Assembly (NCBI GenBank): GCA_040274725.1
Contig: JBEMAQ010000009.1
Location: 1-64,000 of the forward strand
Length of the DNA stretch: 64,000 bases
Source: Solibacillus sp040274725
GTDB lineage: Bacteria > Bacillota > Bacilli > Bacillales_A > Planococcaceae
Reading direction: 5' to 3'
Shown here: positions 53,679-62,723 of the stretch, piece after piece
Layout: every line of letters begins with the position of its first letter
How positions within the stretch are numbered: the first letter of the stretch is position 1
Notes under the pieces: generated by a model
Database searches by the model: none
Seen by the model: the letters and a program-made list of their open reading frames with translations, nothing else
What the model was told of the DNA's origin: nothing
Position numbers and translations under genes: made by a program

Positions 53679-54203
53679 ATGATCTCACAAGGATCTGGTA
53701 AATTAGGGGGGATTTTTATTATTGCCCGCAGTATAAAACATATAATTGAAATTATTTTAGCCATTTCCTTAGGATTAACGGCGATTTTTGTCTTTATAAA
53801 TGTAATTTTACGTTACGTATTTGGCTCAGGCTTAACATGGGCGGTTGAACTTAGTTCCATTTTATTTTTAGTTATTATCGTGCTCGGTTCTGTACTTGCA
53901 ATGATTGATGAGAATCATATTAAAGTAGATGTTTTAACAAATGCAGTCAATAAAAAATGGAAAAAAATATTAGCGATCGTAGCTACCATTTTAACGTTAG
54001 TAGCATTAACAATTTTAGGTTTAGGTAGTTACACATTGATGATGGAAAATATCGTATTAACAACACCAGTGCTAGGAATCTCTCAAGCCTATATTTATGG
54101 AATGGGTGTATTTTTAAGTGTCGCGCTAGCGGTGGCTGTTATTAATAATGTAATAAAATTTTTAAGAAAAAAAGATGAACCGATAGAGCAGGGAGAGGAG
54201 TAG
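53679..54203 (+). CDS. TRAP transporter small permease (DctQ family)
   Basis: Four predicted helices: IIEIILAISLGLTAIFVFI, VELSSILFLVIIVLGSVLAM, ILAIVATILTLVALTILGLG and GMGVFLSVALAVAVI. The ATG at 53679 lacks an SD and directly follows a hairpin. A strong AGGGGGG (53705-53711) is followed at 6-9 bases only by in-frame ATT codons (53718, 53721), so translation may start at ATT. Works with DctM as the membrane unit. Confidence 0.85.
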   Translation: MISQGSGKLGGIFIIARSIKHIIEIILAISLGLTAIFVFINVILRYVFGSGLTWAVELSSILFLVIIVLGSVLAMIDENHIKVDVLTNAVNKKWKKILAIVATILTLVALTILGLGSYTLMMENIVLTTPVLGISQAYIYGMGVFLSVALAVAVINNVIKFLRKKDEPIEQGEE

Positions 54204-54208
54204 GCAGC

Positions 54209-55489
54209 ATGGTTGTATTTGTCTTTTTAGTTTTACTATTAGCAGCGTTAGCGGTTGGTGTACCAATTGCCTTCTCTCTATTACTTAGTGCCCTAGGGTT
54301 GATGATTTATATCGATATGTACAATGCGACAATTATTTCACAAAATTTAATTAAAGGTGCACAAAACTTCACCTTACTTGCGGTCCCGTTTTTTATTTTA
54401 GCAGGTGAAATAATGAATGTTGGCGGGATCGGAAAACGACTTGTAGATCTCGGTTTAACGATGTTTGGTCATGTAAAGGGTGGCCTTGGTTATGTTGTGA
54501 TTATTGCGAGTATTATTTTTGCAGGGTTATCTGGCTCAGCAGTAGCAGATGCGGCGGCACTGGGTGCGATTTTACTGCCGATGATGGTCAAGGGTGGCTA
54601 CGATAAAGGGCGTTCAATGGGGTTAATTGCATCGGGCTCATTAATCGCGCTACTCATTCCGCCAAGTATTTCACTCATTATGTACGGGGTAATCGCAAAT
54701 GTTTCCATTACAAAGCTATTTATGGCGGGCATTGTACCGGGCTTAATTTTAGCGCTAGGTCTTGCGATTACATGGTTTATTATTATTAAACGTACACCAA
54801 ATATTGAGACATTACCGAGAAAATCAAGGCAGGAAGTGTGGCAAGCATTTAAATCTGCGATTTGGGCATTATTTTTGCCGGTTATTATCATTGTTGGTTT
54901 GCGCGGTGGCGTATTTACACCGACAGAAGCAGCGGCAGTAGCTGTATTCTATGCATTATTCATTAGTATCTTTATTTATAAAGAAATGACATTTAAAGAT
55001 ATTTACCGTGTGTTAATTGATTCGGCAAAAACGACAAGTGTTGTTATTTTAATGGTTGCCGCAGCAATGGCAGGCGCGTGGGTTATTACGGTTGCCAATG
55101 TACCGCAACAATTAGGAGAATTACTTGGTCCGATTGCAGATAAGCCGTTTATTTTAATTTGTATCGTGATGTTAATCGTATTGTTGCTCGGGATGGTCAT
55201 GGATACGGGTCCAATTATTTTAATTATCGTCCCGGTTGTGCTACCAATGTTAACAGCTGCTGGTGTTGACCCAATTTACTTAGGGATTTTACTTGTCATG
55301 AACGGGGCAATTGGTTTAATCACCCCACCAGTCGGAACCGTACTCAACGTTGGGGTAAGTATATCAAAGCTCAGCGTGTTCCAGCTTGCAAAAGGCATTA
55401 TGCCATTCTTGTTTGTCTATTTAATTATTTTATTTTTATTCATGCTATTCCCAGGCTTAATTTTAGTACCGATGGAATGGTTTATGTAA
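54209..55489 (+). CDS. TRAP transporter large permease (DctM family)
   Basis: 426 aa, about 12 hydrophobic segments. Signatures: VPFFILAGEIMNVGGIGKRL, GLSGSAVADAAALGAILLPMM, and GLITPPVGTVLNVG near the end. It imports the substrate with Na+ or H+ gradient energy. It starts five bases after dctQ. Confidence 0.94.
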   Translation: MVVFVFLVLLLAALAVGVPIAFSLLLSALGLMIYIDMYNATIISQNLIKGAQNFTLLAVPFFILAGEIMNVGGIGKRLVDLGLTMFGHVKGGLGYVVIIASIIFAGLSGSAVADAAALGAILLPMMVKGGYDKGRSMGLIASGSLIALLIPPSISLIMYGVIANVSITKLFMAGIVPGLILALGLAITWFIIIKRTPNIETLPRKSRQEVWQAFKSAIWALFLPVIIIVGLRGGVFTPTEAAAVAVFYALFISIFIYKEMTFKDIYRVLIDSAKTTSVVILMVAAAMAGAWVITVANVPQQLGELLGPIADKPFILICIVMLIVLLLGMVMDTGPIILIIVPVVLPMLTAAGVDPIYLGILLVMNGAIGLITPPVGTVLNVGVSISKLSVFQLAKGIMPFLFVYLIILFLFMLFPGLILVPMEWFM

Positions 55490-55534
55490 AATTATCTTAA
55501 TTTTTTAAAAATTATGTGATGAAAGGAGAAGCAA

Positions 55535-56248
55535 ATGTCCATCGAAAATATCAATCGAGTTCAAAATGTTCGACTTTATGAAAAAATAGTTCAACAAATT
55601 TGTGCGATGATTCAAGATGGGTATTTATCTCCTGGAGATCGCTAACCGCCAGAGCGGGACTTAGCCGAGCACTTAGGCTGTAGTCGAACGTCACTGCGGG
55701 AGGCGTGCCGTGTTCTTGAATCAGAGGGCGTCATTATGTCAAAGCCCTGTGGTGGCAGGTTTGTACAGGCAATTCAAGAAGGGCTGAATTTATCCAATTT
55801 ATATTCGTCGATGGATTTACTCGAGCGCTCGGCCATTTTCCAGTTTATTGAGACGCGTGAAACATTAGAAGTAGAAATTGCTTACTTAGTAGCTAAGCGT
55901 GCAATGGCGGAGGATGTGCAAAAACTCGAAAAAATTATCAGAAATATGAAGTGAACGTTTTCGTCGAATGATAAGGCAGTTACAGCGGCTGTTAATTTTC
56001 ATGTTGCACTTGCCGAGGCGACGCAAAATTTTGGCTATGTATCGATGATCAAACTCAATCTCAATATGTACCGCCAAGTAAGCAGGCAAACATTGCACAT
56101 ACAGTACCGGACAGAGGCGGCGCTTAGTGAGCATATCGGAATTTTTGAAGCGGTGAAAAATAAAGATGCAGAAGATGCAATGTATGAGCACTTAAAGCAG
56201 CTGAAACAATATGTTTTTAACGGAGGAGAAAGATTTGGAAACTACTAA
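55535..56248 (+). pseudogene. GntR-family (FadR/FCD) regulator with two in-frame stops
   Basis: One continuous 238-codon frame with a perfect SD (AAAGGAGA). The winged HTH reads MSIENINRVQNVRLYEKIVQ, then LSPGDR, TAA (55643), PPERDLAEHLGCSRTSLREA; the FCD effector domain follows and is cut by TGA at 55952, continuing TFSSNDKAVTAAVNFHVALA. The first stop replaces the conserved Leu of GDRLPPERxLA (TTA to TAA). There is no frameshift, so the decay is recent, or the stops are read through. Confidence 0.88.
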
Positions 56249-57440
56249 CTATGGTCCGTTAACAGGTATTAAAATTTTGGATATTTCAACAATGATTGCC
56301 GCGCCGTTTGGGGCCACTTTACTTGCGGATTTAGGTGCGGAAGTGGTGAAGGTCGAGCTCCCGAATAAAGGTGATACGCTACGAACGGTCGGCCCTTGGA
56401 AAGACGGGGAAGCACTACGCTGGCCAGGGTTAGCGCGTAATAAAAAGTCGATTACGCTCAATATTCATAGTGAAAAGGGAAAAGCAATTTTTTTGAAGCT
56501 ACTAAAGGATATTGATATTTTAATTGAAAATTTCCGCCCAGGGACGCTTGAAAAATGGGGACTGTCCTATGAGGTCATGAAGGAGTCGAATCCGAATTTA
56601 ATTTTGGTTCGGATTTCAGGCTATGGTCAAACAGGGCCGTATGCAGAAAAGGCGGGCTTTGGCACACCGGGTACAGCATTTAGTGGCCATACGTATTTAC
56701 AAGGCTACTCAGATCGACCACCCGTGAGTCCGTCGTATTCATTGCTTGATTATATTGCAGGGGTTTATACAGCGTTTGCGGCCGTATCTGCACTGTATCA
56801 CCGCGACGTGGCGCCAGATGGAACAGGGCAAGTTGTAGAGATGGGGCTGTATGAGGCCATTTTTAGAATGCTCGAGTTTTTAATTGCTGAATACGATCAA
56901 AACGGTAAAGTTCGCGGGCGTACGCCGGGGCTTGCAGGGCATTCTAGTCCAGCCGGTACGTATGAAACAAAGGACGGGAAGTTTGTTGTGTTAGTGTGCA
57001 GTACAGATTCGACGTTTAACCGTTTAGCCGATGCGATGGGGCGTTTAGATATGCTAGAGGATGAACGTTATTACACAAATGCGGTACGCCTAGAGCATGA
57101 TGCAGAAGTACAAGCGATTGTGAAAACATATATTCAGTCGTATACACTTGCTGATTTACAAACGAAGCTCGATGCATACGGCGTGCCGATTAGCCCGATT
57201 TTAAGCATTGAGGATATTTTCAATGACCCGCAATATGCGGCCCGTCAAAATATTGTAGAAGTCGAGCATCCACGTCTTGGCAAAGTAAAAGTGCCTGGTG
57301 TTGTACCAAACTTCTCAAAAACACCGGGAGCGATTCGTCACCGTGCACCAGAGCTTGGGGAGCATAATGAGGAAATTTATCATGCACTTGGTTTAACAAA
57401 AGAAGAGCTTGAGCAATTAAAACAAGAAGAGGTGATTTAG
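56235..57440 (+). CDS. CaiB/BaiF-type CoA-transferase
   Basis: A class III CoA-transferase moving CoA between carboxylic acids. 401 aa. Typical blocks are GIKILDISTMIAAPFGATLL, ADLGAEVVKVE, NKKSITLNIHSEKGK, LIENFRPGTLEKWGL and a GVPISPILSIEDIFNDPQ end. The start is TTG 56235, six bases after GGAGGAG and overlapping the end of the GntR relic; ATG 56211 lacks an SD. Probably activates the imported acid to its CoA ester. Confidence 0.9.
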   Translation: METTNYGPLTGIKILDISTMIAAPFGATLLADLGAEVVKVELPNKGDTLRTVGPWKDGEALRWPGLARNKKSITLNIHSEKGKAIFLKLLKDIDILIENFRPGTLEKWGLSYEVMKESNPNLILVRISGYGQTGPYAEKAGFGTPGTAFSGHTYLQGYSDRPPVSPSYSLLDYIAGVYTAFAAVSALYHRDVAPDGTGQVVEMGLYEAIFRMLEFLIAEYDQNGKVRGRTPGLAGHSSPAGTYETKDGKFVVLVCSTDSTFNRLADAMGRLDMLEDERYYTNAVRLEHDAEVQAIVKTYIQSYTLADLQTKLDAYGVPISPILSIEDIFNDPQYAARQNIVEVEHPRLGKVKVPGVVPNFSKTPGAIRHRAPELGEHNEEIYHALGLTKEELEQLKQEEVI

Positions 57441-58385
57441 TTGACGACGCCACAGAAAATTGAAATTTGTGAAGTAGCACCGCGTGACGGATTCCAAGCA
57501 GAGCATGAGTGGATTCCGACAGAGGTGAAGCTTGAGATCATTCGCCAATTAGCAACGACCGGTGTGACGTCAATGGAAATTACATCGTTTGTTCATCCAA
57601 AAGCCATTCCACAGTTGCGCGATGCAGAGGAAGTGGCGGTCAAGGCGCAGGATTTAATCGGCATTAAAATGCGTGCACTTGTACCGAATGAGCGCGGAGC
57701 CCAGCGTGCAATTGATGCAGGGATTAAAAAATTGAAATTGATGCTATCTGCAACCGATTCACATAGTTTATCGAATGCCAATGCAACGTCTGCGGAGGCG
57801 CAAAAAAAACTTGAACCCATTATTGAGCTTGCAGCAAAGCAAGATGTTAGCGTTGGCGGATCACTTTCGGTCGCGTTCGGCTGTCCGTATGAGGGCATTG
57901 TGCGTGTGGAGACATTAATTCCGCTATTAGAACGATACAATAAAATGGGGATTTATGAAATATCGTTAGCAGACACATCCGGCATGGCAAACCCATTACA
58001 AGTAAAAACGTATTTGCAAGCATTAAAGCAGCTTTTCCCCACAACAACGTTCTCAATGCACTTGCACAATACGCGTGGTATGGCATTTGCGAATGCGGTA
58101 GCAGCTTGGGAAGAAGGAATCATCCATTTTGATAGCTCGGTAGCAGGACTTGGTGGCTGTCCATATGCACCAGGTGCGACAGGGAATATCGCAACAGAAG
58201 ATTTAATCCATGGTTTTGAGGAAATGGGTGTCAAAACGGGTATTGATTTACTGAAGATGATTGAGGTTGCAAAAAATGTGCAACAGCTACTGCACAAGAC
58301 AGACAATAAAGCGAGCTATATGCTACAAGCAGGCCCCAATTCACAGCTAAGTGACAAGCCTACTCGACAGCAAAAATTAATTTAA
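57441..58385 (+). CDS. HMG-CoA lyase-like enzyme
   Basis: A 314-aa TIM barrel. APRDGFQAEHEWIP carries the metal/catalytic Asp and Gln region, HLHNTRGMAFAN the metal histidines, and GLGGCPYAPGATGNIATED the catalytic Cys loop of hydroxymethylglutaryl-CoA lyases. It cleaves 3-hydroxyacyl-CoA to an acyl-CoA and a keto acid. TTG 57441 follows directly on the CoA-transferase stop with AGAGGTGATT as SD, so the two are coupled. Related lyases act on citramalyl- or HMG-CoA. Confidence 0.9.
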   Translation: MTTPQKIEICEVAPRDGFQAEHEWIPTEVKLEIIRQLATTGVTSMEITSFVHPKAIPQLRDAEEVAVKAQDLIGIKMRALVPNERGAQRAIDAGIKKLKLMLSATDSHSLSNANATSAEAQKKLEPIIELAAKQDVSVGGSLSVAFGCPYEGIVRVETLIPLLERYNKMGIYEISLADTSGMANPLQVKTYLQALKQLFPTTTFSMHLHNTRGMAFANAVAAWEEGIIHFDSSVAGLGGCPYAPGATGNIATEDLIHGFEEMGVKTGIDLLKMIEVAKNVQQLLHKTDNKASYMLQAGPNSQLSDKPTRQQKLI

Positions 58386-58398
58386 TTAAAAATTGTAT

Positions 58399-58412
58399 CG
58401 TTCTAACTAGAA
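58399..58412 (+). promoter_or_regulatory. Half-site of the island palindrome
   Basis: CGTTCTAACTAGAA carries one intact half of the operator. Weak evidence alone; the 58386-58550 gap may contain a promoter for the second half of the operon. Confidence 0.3.
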
Positions 58413-58485
58413 AAAATACGTAAATATAAGCGTAAATATGTATTGATTGCGATTTGCGTCTATATAAATGATAGTTGATTCGTTT

Positions 58486-58527
58486 GCTACAACTAGTACA
58501 TAACCCCTTATTCGTACTAGTTGTAGC
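58486..58527 (+). repeat. Perfect 14-bp inverted repeat before the aldehyde dehydrogenase
   Basis: GCTACAACTAGTAC and GTACTAGTTGTAGC around a 14-base loop. No T run follows, so it is not a typical terminator; an operator or an mRNA-stabilising hairpin is more likely. Confidence 0.65.
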
Positions 58528-58550
58528 ACAATACTAAATGAGGTGAAAAA

Positions 58551-59978
58551 ATGACACAATTAGCGAGACCTTATGTAAATGGTACATGGCTACCAGAGAG
58601 TGGACGTCAAAAAATAGAAATCAAAAATCCGTATTCAAATGAAGTCATTGGCTATCAAGTTGCTGTAACAGAAGAAGATACAGAAAAAGCGTTGCAAGTA
58701 GCACACAGTGTAAAGAAAAAAATTGCCGCTATTCCTGTTCATAAACGTGTAAAAATTTTAGAGCGTGTGGCTCAATTAATGACAGAGAAGAAGGAGCATT
58801 TTGCGGAGCTCATTTCAAAAGAAATCGGGAAGCCACTGAAAAATACATTAGATGAAGTGGCGCGTTCGATTGAAACGTTAACATTATCGGCGGAGGAAGC
58901 AAAGCGTTTGCATGGTGAGACGATGACAGGGGAAGCATCTGAACGCGGAGAAAATTCACAGGCATTAACATTCCGCGTGCCGGTTGGGGTTGTGGCGGCG
59001 ATTACCCCGTTTAATGCCCCGCTTAATTTAATTTGTCATAAAATTGGTCCCGCTTTTGCAGCAGGGAATGTGACGATTTTAAAACCAGCGCCACAAGCCG
59101 CATTGATTGCGACTGCATTTTTACGCGTATTACAGGAAGCAGGCTTACCAGAAAATGCAGTGCAAATGATTTTAGGCGGTGTGGAGCCAGGGAAGCAGCT
59201 TGTAGCGGATACTCGTGTAAATGTAATTTCGTTTACAGGTGGTTTAGTGGCGGCAAATTATATTGCGCAAGCATCAGGTTTAAAGAAAAAGCTATTTGAG
59301 CTTGGCGGCAATGCTGCGACCATATTAGCTGAGGATGCAGATCTTGAGCGCGCGGCAACAATGTGCGCACAAACAGGCTTTAGTAACTCAGGCCAAAGTT
59401 GTATTTCGGTGCAGCGTATTTATGTGCATGAAAGTCGCATTGAGGAATTTACAGAAAAGCTTGTGACGAAGGTAAAGCAGTTAAAATGTGGCGACCCACT
59501 TCATCAGGAGACGGATGTTGGTACAGTTGTAAATGAGGCAACAGCAAACCGCATTATGGAGTGGATTGACGAGGCGAAAAATTTAGGGGCCGCTGTTTTA
59601 ACAGGCGGTGTGCAAAAGGGTGCGCATGTTGAGCCAACTGTGTTACGCAATCCACCGAAAAAGGCAAAGGTTGTGTGTGAGGAAGTATTTGGCCCAGTGG
59701 TGAGCATTTTGCCGATTGCGTCATTTGAGGAAGGCATTGCGGAAGCAAATGATTCGGATTTCGGCTTGCAGGTTGGGATTTTCACAAATAACTTCCAATA
59801 TATTATGCAGGCGTCGAAGGAGCTTGAGGCAGGTGGTGTTGTCGTGAACGGCACATCCAACTACCGTTTAGACCACTGGCCATATGGCGGTGTGAAAAAT
59901 AGTGGGATTGGTCGAGAGGGTCCGCGTTTTGCTATTCAGGAAATGACTGAAATGAAAATGATTGTTATTCGACATTAA
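58551..59978 (+). CDS. NAD(P)-dependent aldehyde dehydrogenase
   Basis: 475 aa. Catalytic Cys in GFSNSGQSCISVQRI (~residue 285), Glu in LFELGGNAATIL (~253), NAD-binding Asn in ITPFNAPLNL (~162). Similar in style to the lactaldehyde/glyceraldehyde/phosphonoacetaldehyde group. SD TGAGGTGAAA. Oxidises an aldehyde pathway intermediate, perhaps that formed by the alcohol dehydrogenase at 50069. Confidence 0.92.
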   Translation: MTQLARPYVNGTWLPESGRQKIEIKNPYSNEVIGYQVAVTEEDTEKALQVAHSVKKKIAAIPVHKRVKILERVAQLMTEKKEHFAELISKEIGKPLKNTLDEVARSIETLTLSAEEAKRLHGETMTGEASERGENSQALTFRVPVGVVAAITPFNAPLNLICHKIGPAFAAGNVTILKPAPQAALIATAFLRVLQEAGLPENAVQMILGGVEPGKQLVADTRVNVISFTGGLVAANYIAQASGLKKKLFELGGNAATILAEDADLERAATMCAQTGFSNSGQSCISVQRIYVHESRIEEFTEKLVTKVKQLKCGDPLHQETDVGTVVNEATANRIMEWIDEAKNLGAAVLTGGVQKGAHVEPTVLRNPPKKAKVVCEEVFGPVVSILPIASFEEGIAEANDSDFGLQVGIFTNNFQYIMQASKELEAGGVVVNGTSNYRLDHWPYGGVKNSGIGREGPRFAIQEMTEMKMIVIRH

Positions 59979-59990
59979 GGAGGAGTAAGT

Positions 59991-61754
59991 ATGGGAGAAG
60001 TTATCGCAAAGCAATTAGTAGATTATTTAGAGGCTCGCGGGGTAGAGCATATTTTTGGTTTATGTGGTCATACAAATATTGCCGTATTATCGGCTATTGA
60101 GGAAAGCGGAAAAATTAAGTTTATTAATACACGTCATGAGCAGCTCGCGGCGCATATGGCAGATGGTTATGGGCGTGCGACGAAAAAAACAGCAGTTGTA
60201 CTAAGTCATTTAGGACCAGGCTTAACAAATGCCGCAACCGGTGTTGCAAACGCCGCACTGGATTGCACGCCAATGGTTGTCATTGCGGGTGATGTACCGA
60301 CGCATTATTATGGCAAGCATCCGCACCAAGAGGTGAATATGCACGGGGATGCAACACAGTACGAAATTTATAAGCCATTTGTGAAGCGTGCGTGGCGGGT
60401 CGATAGCGCGCATCTGTTTCCTGAAATTTTGGAGAAGGCATTCCAATTAGCAGAGTCAGGCTGTCCGGGTCCTGTACTCGTTGATGTACCGATGGATATT
60501 TTCTCAACAGAAATTGATGAGGAATGGTTTGCACGTCAAAAGCGTCATACAAAGGTACTTGAAAAATCGACAATGAAGCATGCAACAGCAGTGGATATTG
60601 TGAGTCGTTTAAAGGAAGCGAAAAATCCGCTTATTATTGCAGGCGGCGGCGTGTTACTTGCACAAGCTTCAGAGGAATTAGAAGCATTTATTAACCATTT
60701 TGAAATGCCAGTGGCTTACTCATTAATGGGCAAAGGGGCAATTTCGGATGCACATCCACTTGCGCTCGGAATGACAGGTTTCTGGGGTACTGAATATATT
60801 AATAAAAAATGCAGGGAAGCAGATGTCATTTTAGCATTGGCAACGCGTTTTAAAGAGGCGGATAGTAGCTCATGGGAGGATCATTATACTTTCCAAGTTC
60901 CACCGTCACGTATTATCCAAATTGATATTGATGCGGCAGAAATCGGCCGCAATTACCCAGTAGAGCTCGGTGTTGTCTCAGATGTGAAGGAAGCATTAGC
61001 TGCACTTGTGGAAGCGGCAAAAGAGGTGCTGCCAGAAGGTCAGACAAATGCTGCGCTGAAGGAAGAAATTATCGAACATAAAAAGCAGTTCAAAGAAAGC
61101 AATCGTAAATTTGAGACAGATAACGCTTTCCCAATGCAGCCACAGCGTATTTTAGCAGATGTGCGAGCAGTATTGCCAGATGATGCAATTATTACAACGG
61201 ATGTAGGCTGGAATAAAAACGGTGTAGGTCAACAATTTGACGTGTTAACACCGGGCACAATTTTTACACCAGGCGGCTTTGCGACGATGGGCTTCGGTGC
61301 ACCGGCCGCAGTTGGAGCCAAAGTGGCACGCCCAGACCGTGTTGTCGTGTCGCTTGTTGGGGATGGTGGCTTCGGTCAAAATCCGGCGGTGCTCGCAACA
61401 GCGGCAGAGGAAAATATCGCGGTTGTTTGGATTATTATGAACAATTTTGCGTTTGGCACAATTGCCGGTCTGCAAAAGGCGCATTTTGATACGACGCTTG
61501 GTACGTTGTTCAAAATTGATGACAAGCCGTATTCACCAGATTTCGCAGCCATTGCGCGTGCTTATGGTGTAGAGGGCATTAAAATTGAGCGCGCGGAGGA
61601 TTTCAAACCAGCATTAGAGCACGCAATAAGCTTAAACAAACCGGTTGTCATTGATGTGGCGATGCAAAACAATCCAGTACCAACTGCTGGACACTGGAAC
61701 ATTATGGATATCTACTCGCCGAATAAAAAAGTACATCACGTCTCGGTTAATTAA
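59991..61754 (+). CDS. Thiamine-diphosphate-dependent enzyme (acetolactate-synthase-like)
   Basis: 587 aa, three ThDP domains. The cofactor-activating Glu is in NTRHEQLAAHMADGYGR (~residue 49). The Mg-ThDP motif starts GDGGFGQNP and ends WIIMNNFAFG (~residues 461-490). There is no FAD-type or regulatory-subunit clue. Could be a decarboxylase, a carboligase or a C-C hydrolase like IolD. SD AAGGAGGAG, 12 bases after the dehydrogenase gene. Confidence 0.88.
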   Translation: MGEVIAKQLVDYLEARGVEHIFGLCGHTNIAVLSAIEESGKIKFINTRHEQLAAHMADGYGRATKKTAVVLSHLGPGLTNAATGVANAALDCTPMVVIAGDVPTHYYGKHPHQEVNMHGDATQYEIYKPFVKRAWRVDSAHLFPEILEKAFQLAESGCPGPVLVDVPMDIFSTEIDEEWFARQKRHTKVLEKSTMKHATAVDIVSRLKEAKNPLIIAGGGVLLAQASEELEAFINHFEMPVAYSLMGKGAISDAHPLALGMTGFWGTEYINKKCREADVILALATRFKEADSSSWEDHYTFQVPPSRIIQIDIDAAEIGRNYPVELGVVSDVKEALAALVEAAKEVLPEGQTNAALKEEIIEHKKQFKESNRKFETDNAFPMQPQRILADVRAVLPDDAIITTDVGWNKNGVGQQFDVLTPGTIFTPGGFATMGFGAPAAVGAKVARPDRVVVSLVGDGGFGQNPAVLATAAEENIAVVWIIMNNFAFGTIAGLQKAHFDTTLGTLFKIDDKPYSPDFAAIARAYGVEGIKIERAEDFKPALEHAISLNKPVVIDVAMQNNPVPTAGHWNIMDIYSPNKKVHHVSVN

Positions 61755-61775
61755 GGATGCGGAGGAGCGGATGAG

Positions 61776-62600
61776 ATGAATAAAGCCTATTCCATTTCCC
61801 ATTTAACTTTATTGAAGTTATCTCCACCTGAATTAGTGCGTGTGGCAGATGTGGCAGGCTACGATTATGTAAGCCTGCGCACGATTTGCATGAAGCTTGG
61901 CAATGAACCGGATTATTCGCTTGCGGATAATCCCATGCTTTATAACGAGACAAAAGAGGCACTCGAGAAGAGTCATGTGCAGTTTTTAGACATTGAGCTG
62001 GCGAAAATTTATGACGACATGGATCTTGCACATTATGAGCGCGAAATGGAAGTAGCGGCAAGTCTTGGTGCAAAGCATGTTATTTCAAGTATTTGGACAG
62101 ATAATAAAGCATTTGCCACGGAACAATTTGCGCAACTATGTGAAATGGCTGCACAGTATCATTTAACCGTAGAGCTTGAGGCAGTGCCGATTAGTACGGT
62201 GAAGACGATTGCAGAGGTGCGCTCGATTTTAGAAAAAGTAAACGCCCCAAACCAAGGCATGCTTGTGGATGTGCATCATTTCCATCGTTCACGTGAGTCA
62301 CTTGAAACCTTGCAAAAACTGCCGCGTGAATGGATTCATTTTATTCATTTTTGTGATGCACAGCTAGAAATTCCGACGACAGAGGAGGAAATGCGCCGGA
62401 TTTTACGCGAGGAGCGGCTCTATATTGGTGAGGGTGGCATAGATGTGCGTTCGATTGTTGACGCGTTACCGAATGTACCATTATCATTGGAAATCCCGCA
62501 TTTAGAACGTTCTAATAAAGTGTCGGCCGAGCAGTATGCGCTGACGTGCCTACAATCTGCAAAAAGCTTTTTTCAACAACAATATAAAGATATAGGGTGA
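61776..62600 (+). CDS. Sugar phosphate isomerase/epimerase (TIM barrel)
   Basis: 274 aa of the xylose-isomerase-like family (IolE/IolH type). Metal-ligand regions are seen at FLDIELAKIYD, TVELEAVPI, GMLVDVHHFHRS, IHFIHFCDAQ and SLEIPHL. Substrate unknown. It ends the catabolic set. The sequence encoding HLERSN near its 3' end coincides with a perfect LacI operator palindrome (62502-62515). Confidence 0.85.
   Translation: MNKAYSISHLTLLKLSPPELVRVADVAGYDYVSLRTICMKLGNEPDYSLADNPMLYNETKEALEKSHVQFLDIELAKIYDDMDLAHYEREMEVAASLGAKHVISSIWTDNKAFATEQFAQLCEMAAQYHLTVELEAVPISTVKTIAEVRSILEKVNAPNQGMLVDVHHFHRSRESLETLQKLPREWIHFIHFCDAQLEIPTTEEEMRRILREERLYIGEGGIDVRSIVDALPNVPLSLEIPHLERSNKVSAEQYALTCLQSAKSFFQQQYKDIG
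62502..62515 (+). promoter_or_regulatory. LacI-family operator inside a coding region (copy 4)
   Basis: The perfect TTAGAACGTTCTAA palindrome, identical to copy 1, lies 85 bases before the stop of the TIM-barrel gene. It may serve DNA looping across the island or control the downstream transporter. Confidence 0.6.
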
Positions 62601-62647
62601 GGAGAACGTAGAAGAAATCTTACCTTGTTATCTATTAAAAAGAAAGT

Positions 62648-62682
62648 AGCTGCTCTAAAATAAACTTTTAGAGTAGCTTTTT
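62648..62682 (+). terminator. Terminator of the catabolic operon
   Basis: AGCTGCTCTAAAA-TAAAC-TTTTAGAGTAGCT followed by TTTTTACTTTT. Confidence 0.82.
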
Positions 62683-62723
62683 ACTTTTACTTAGTGGAAG
62701 AGTGCGAGGGAGGAGAGAAATGG

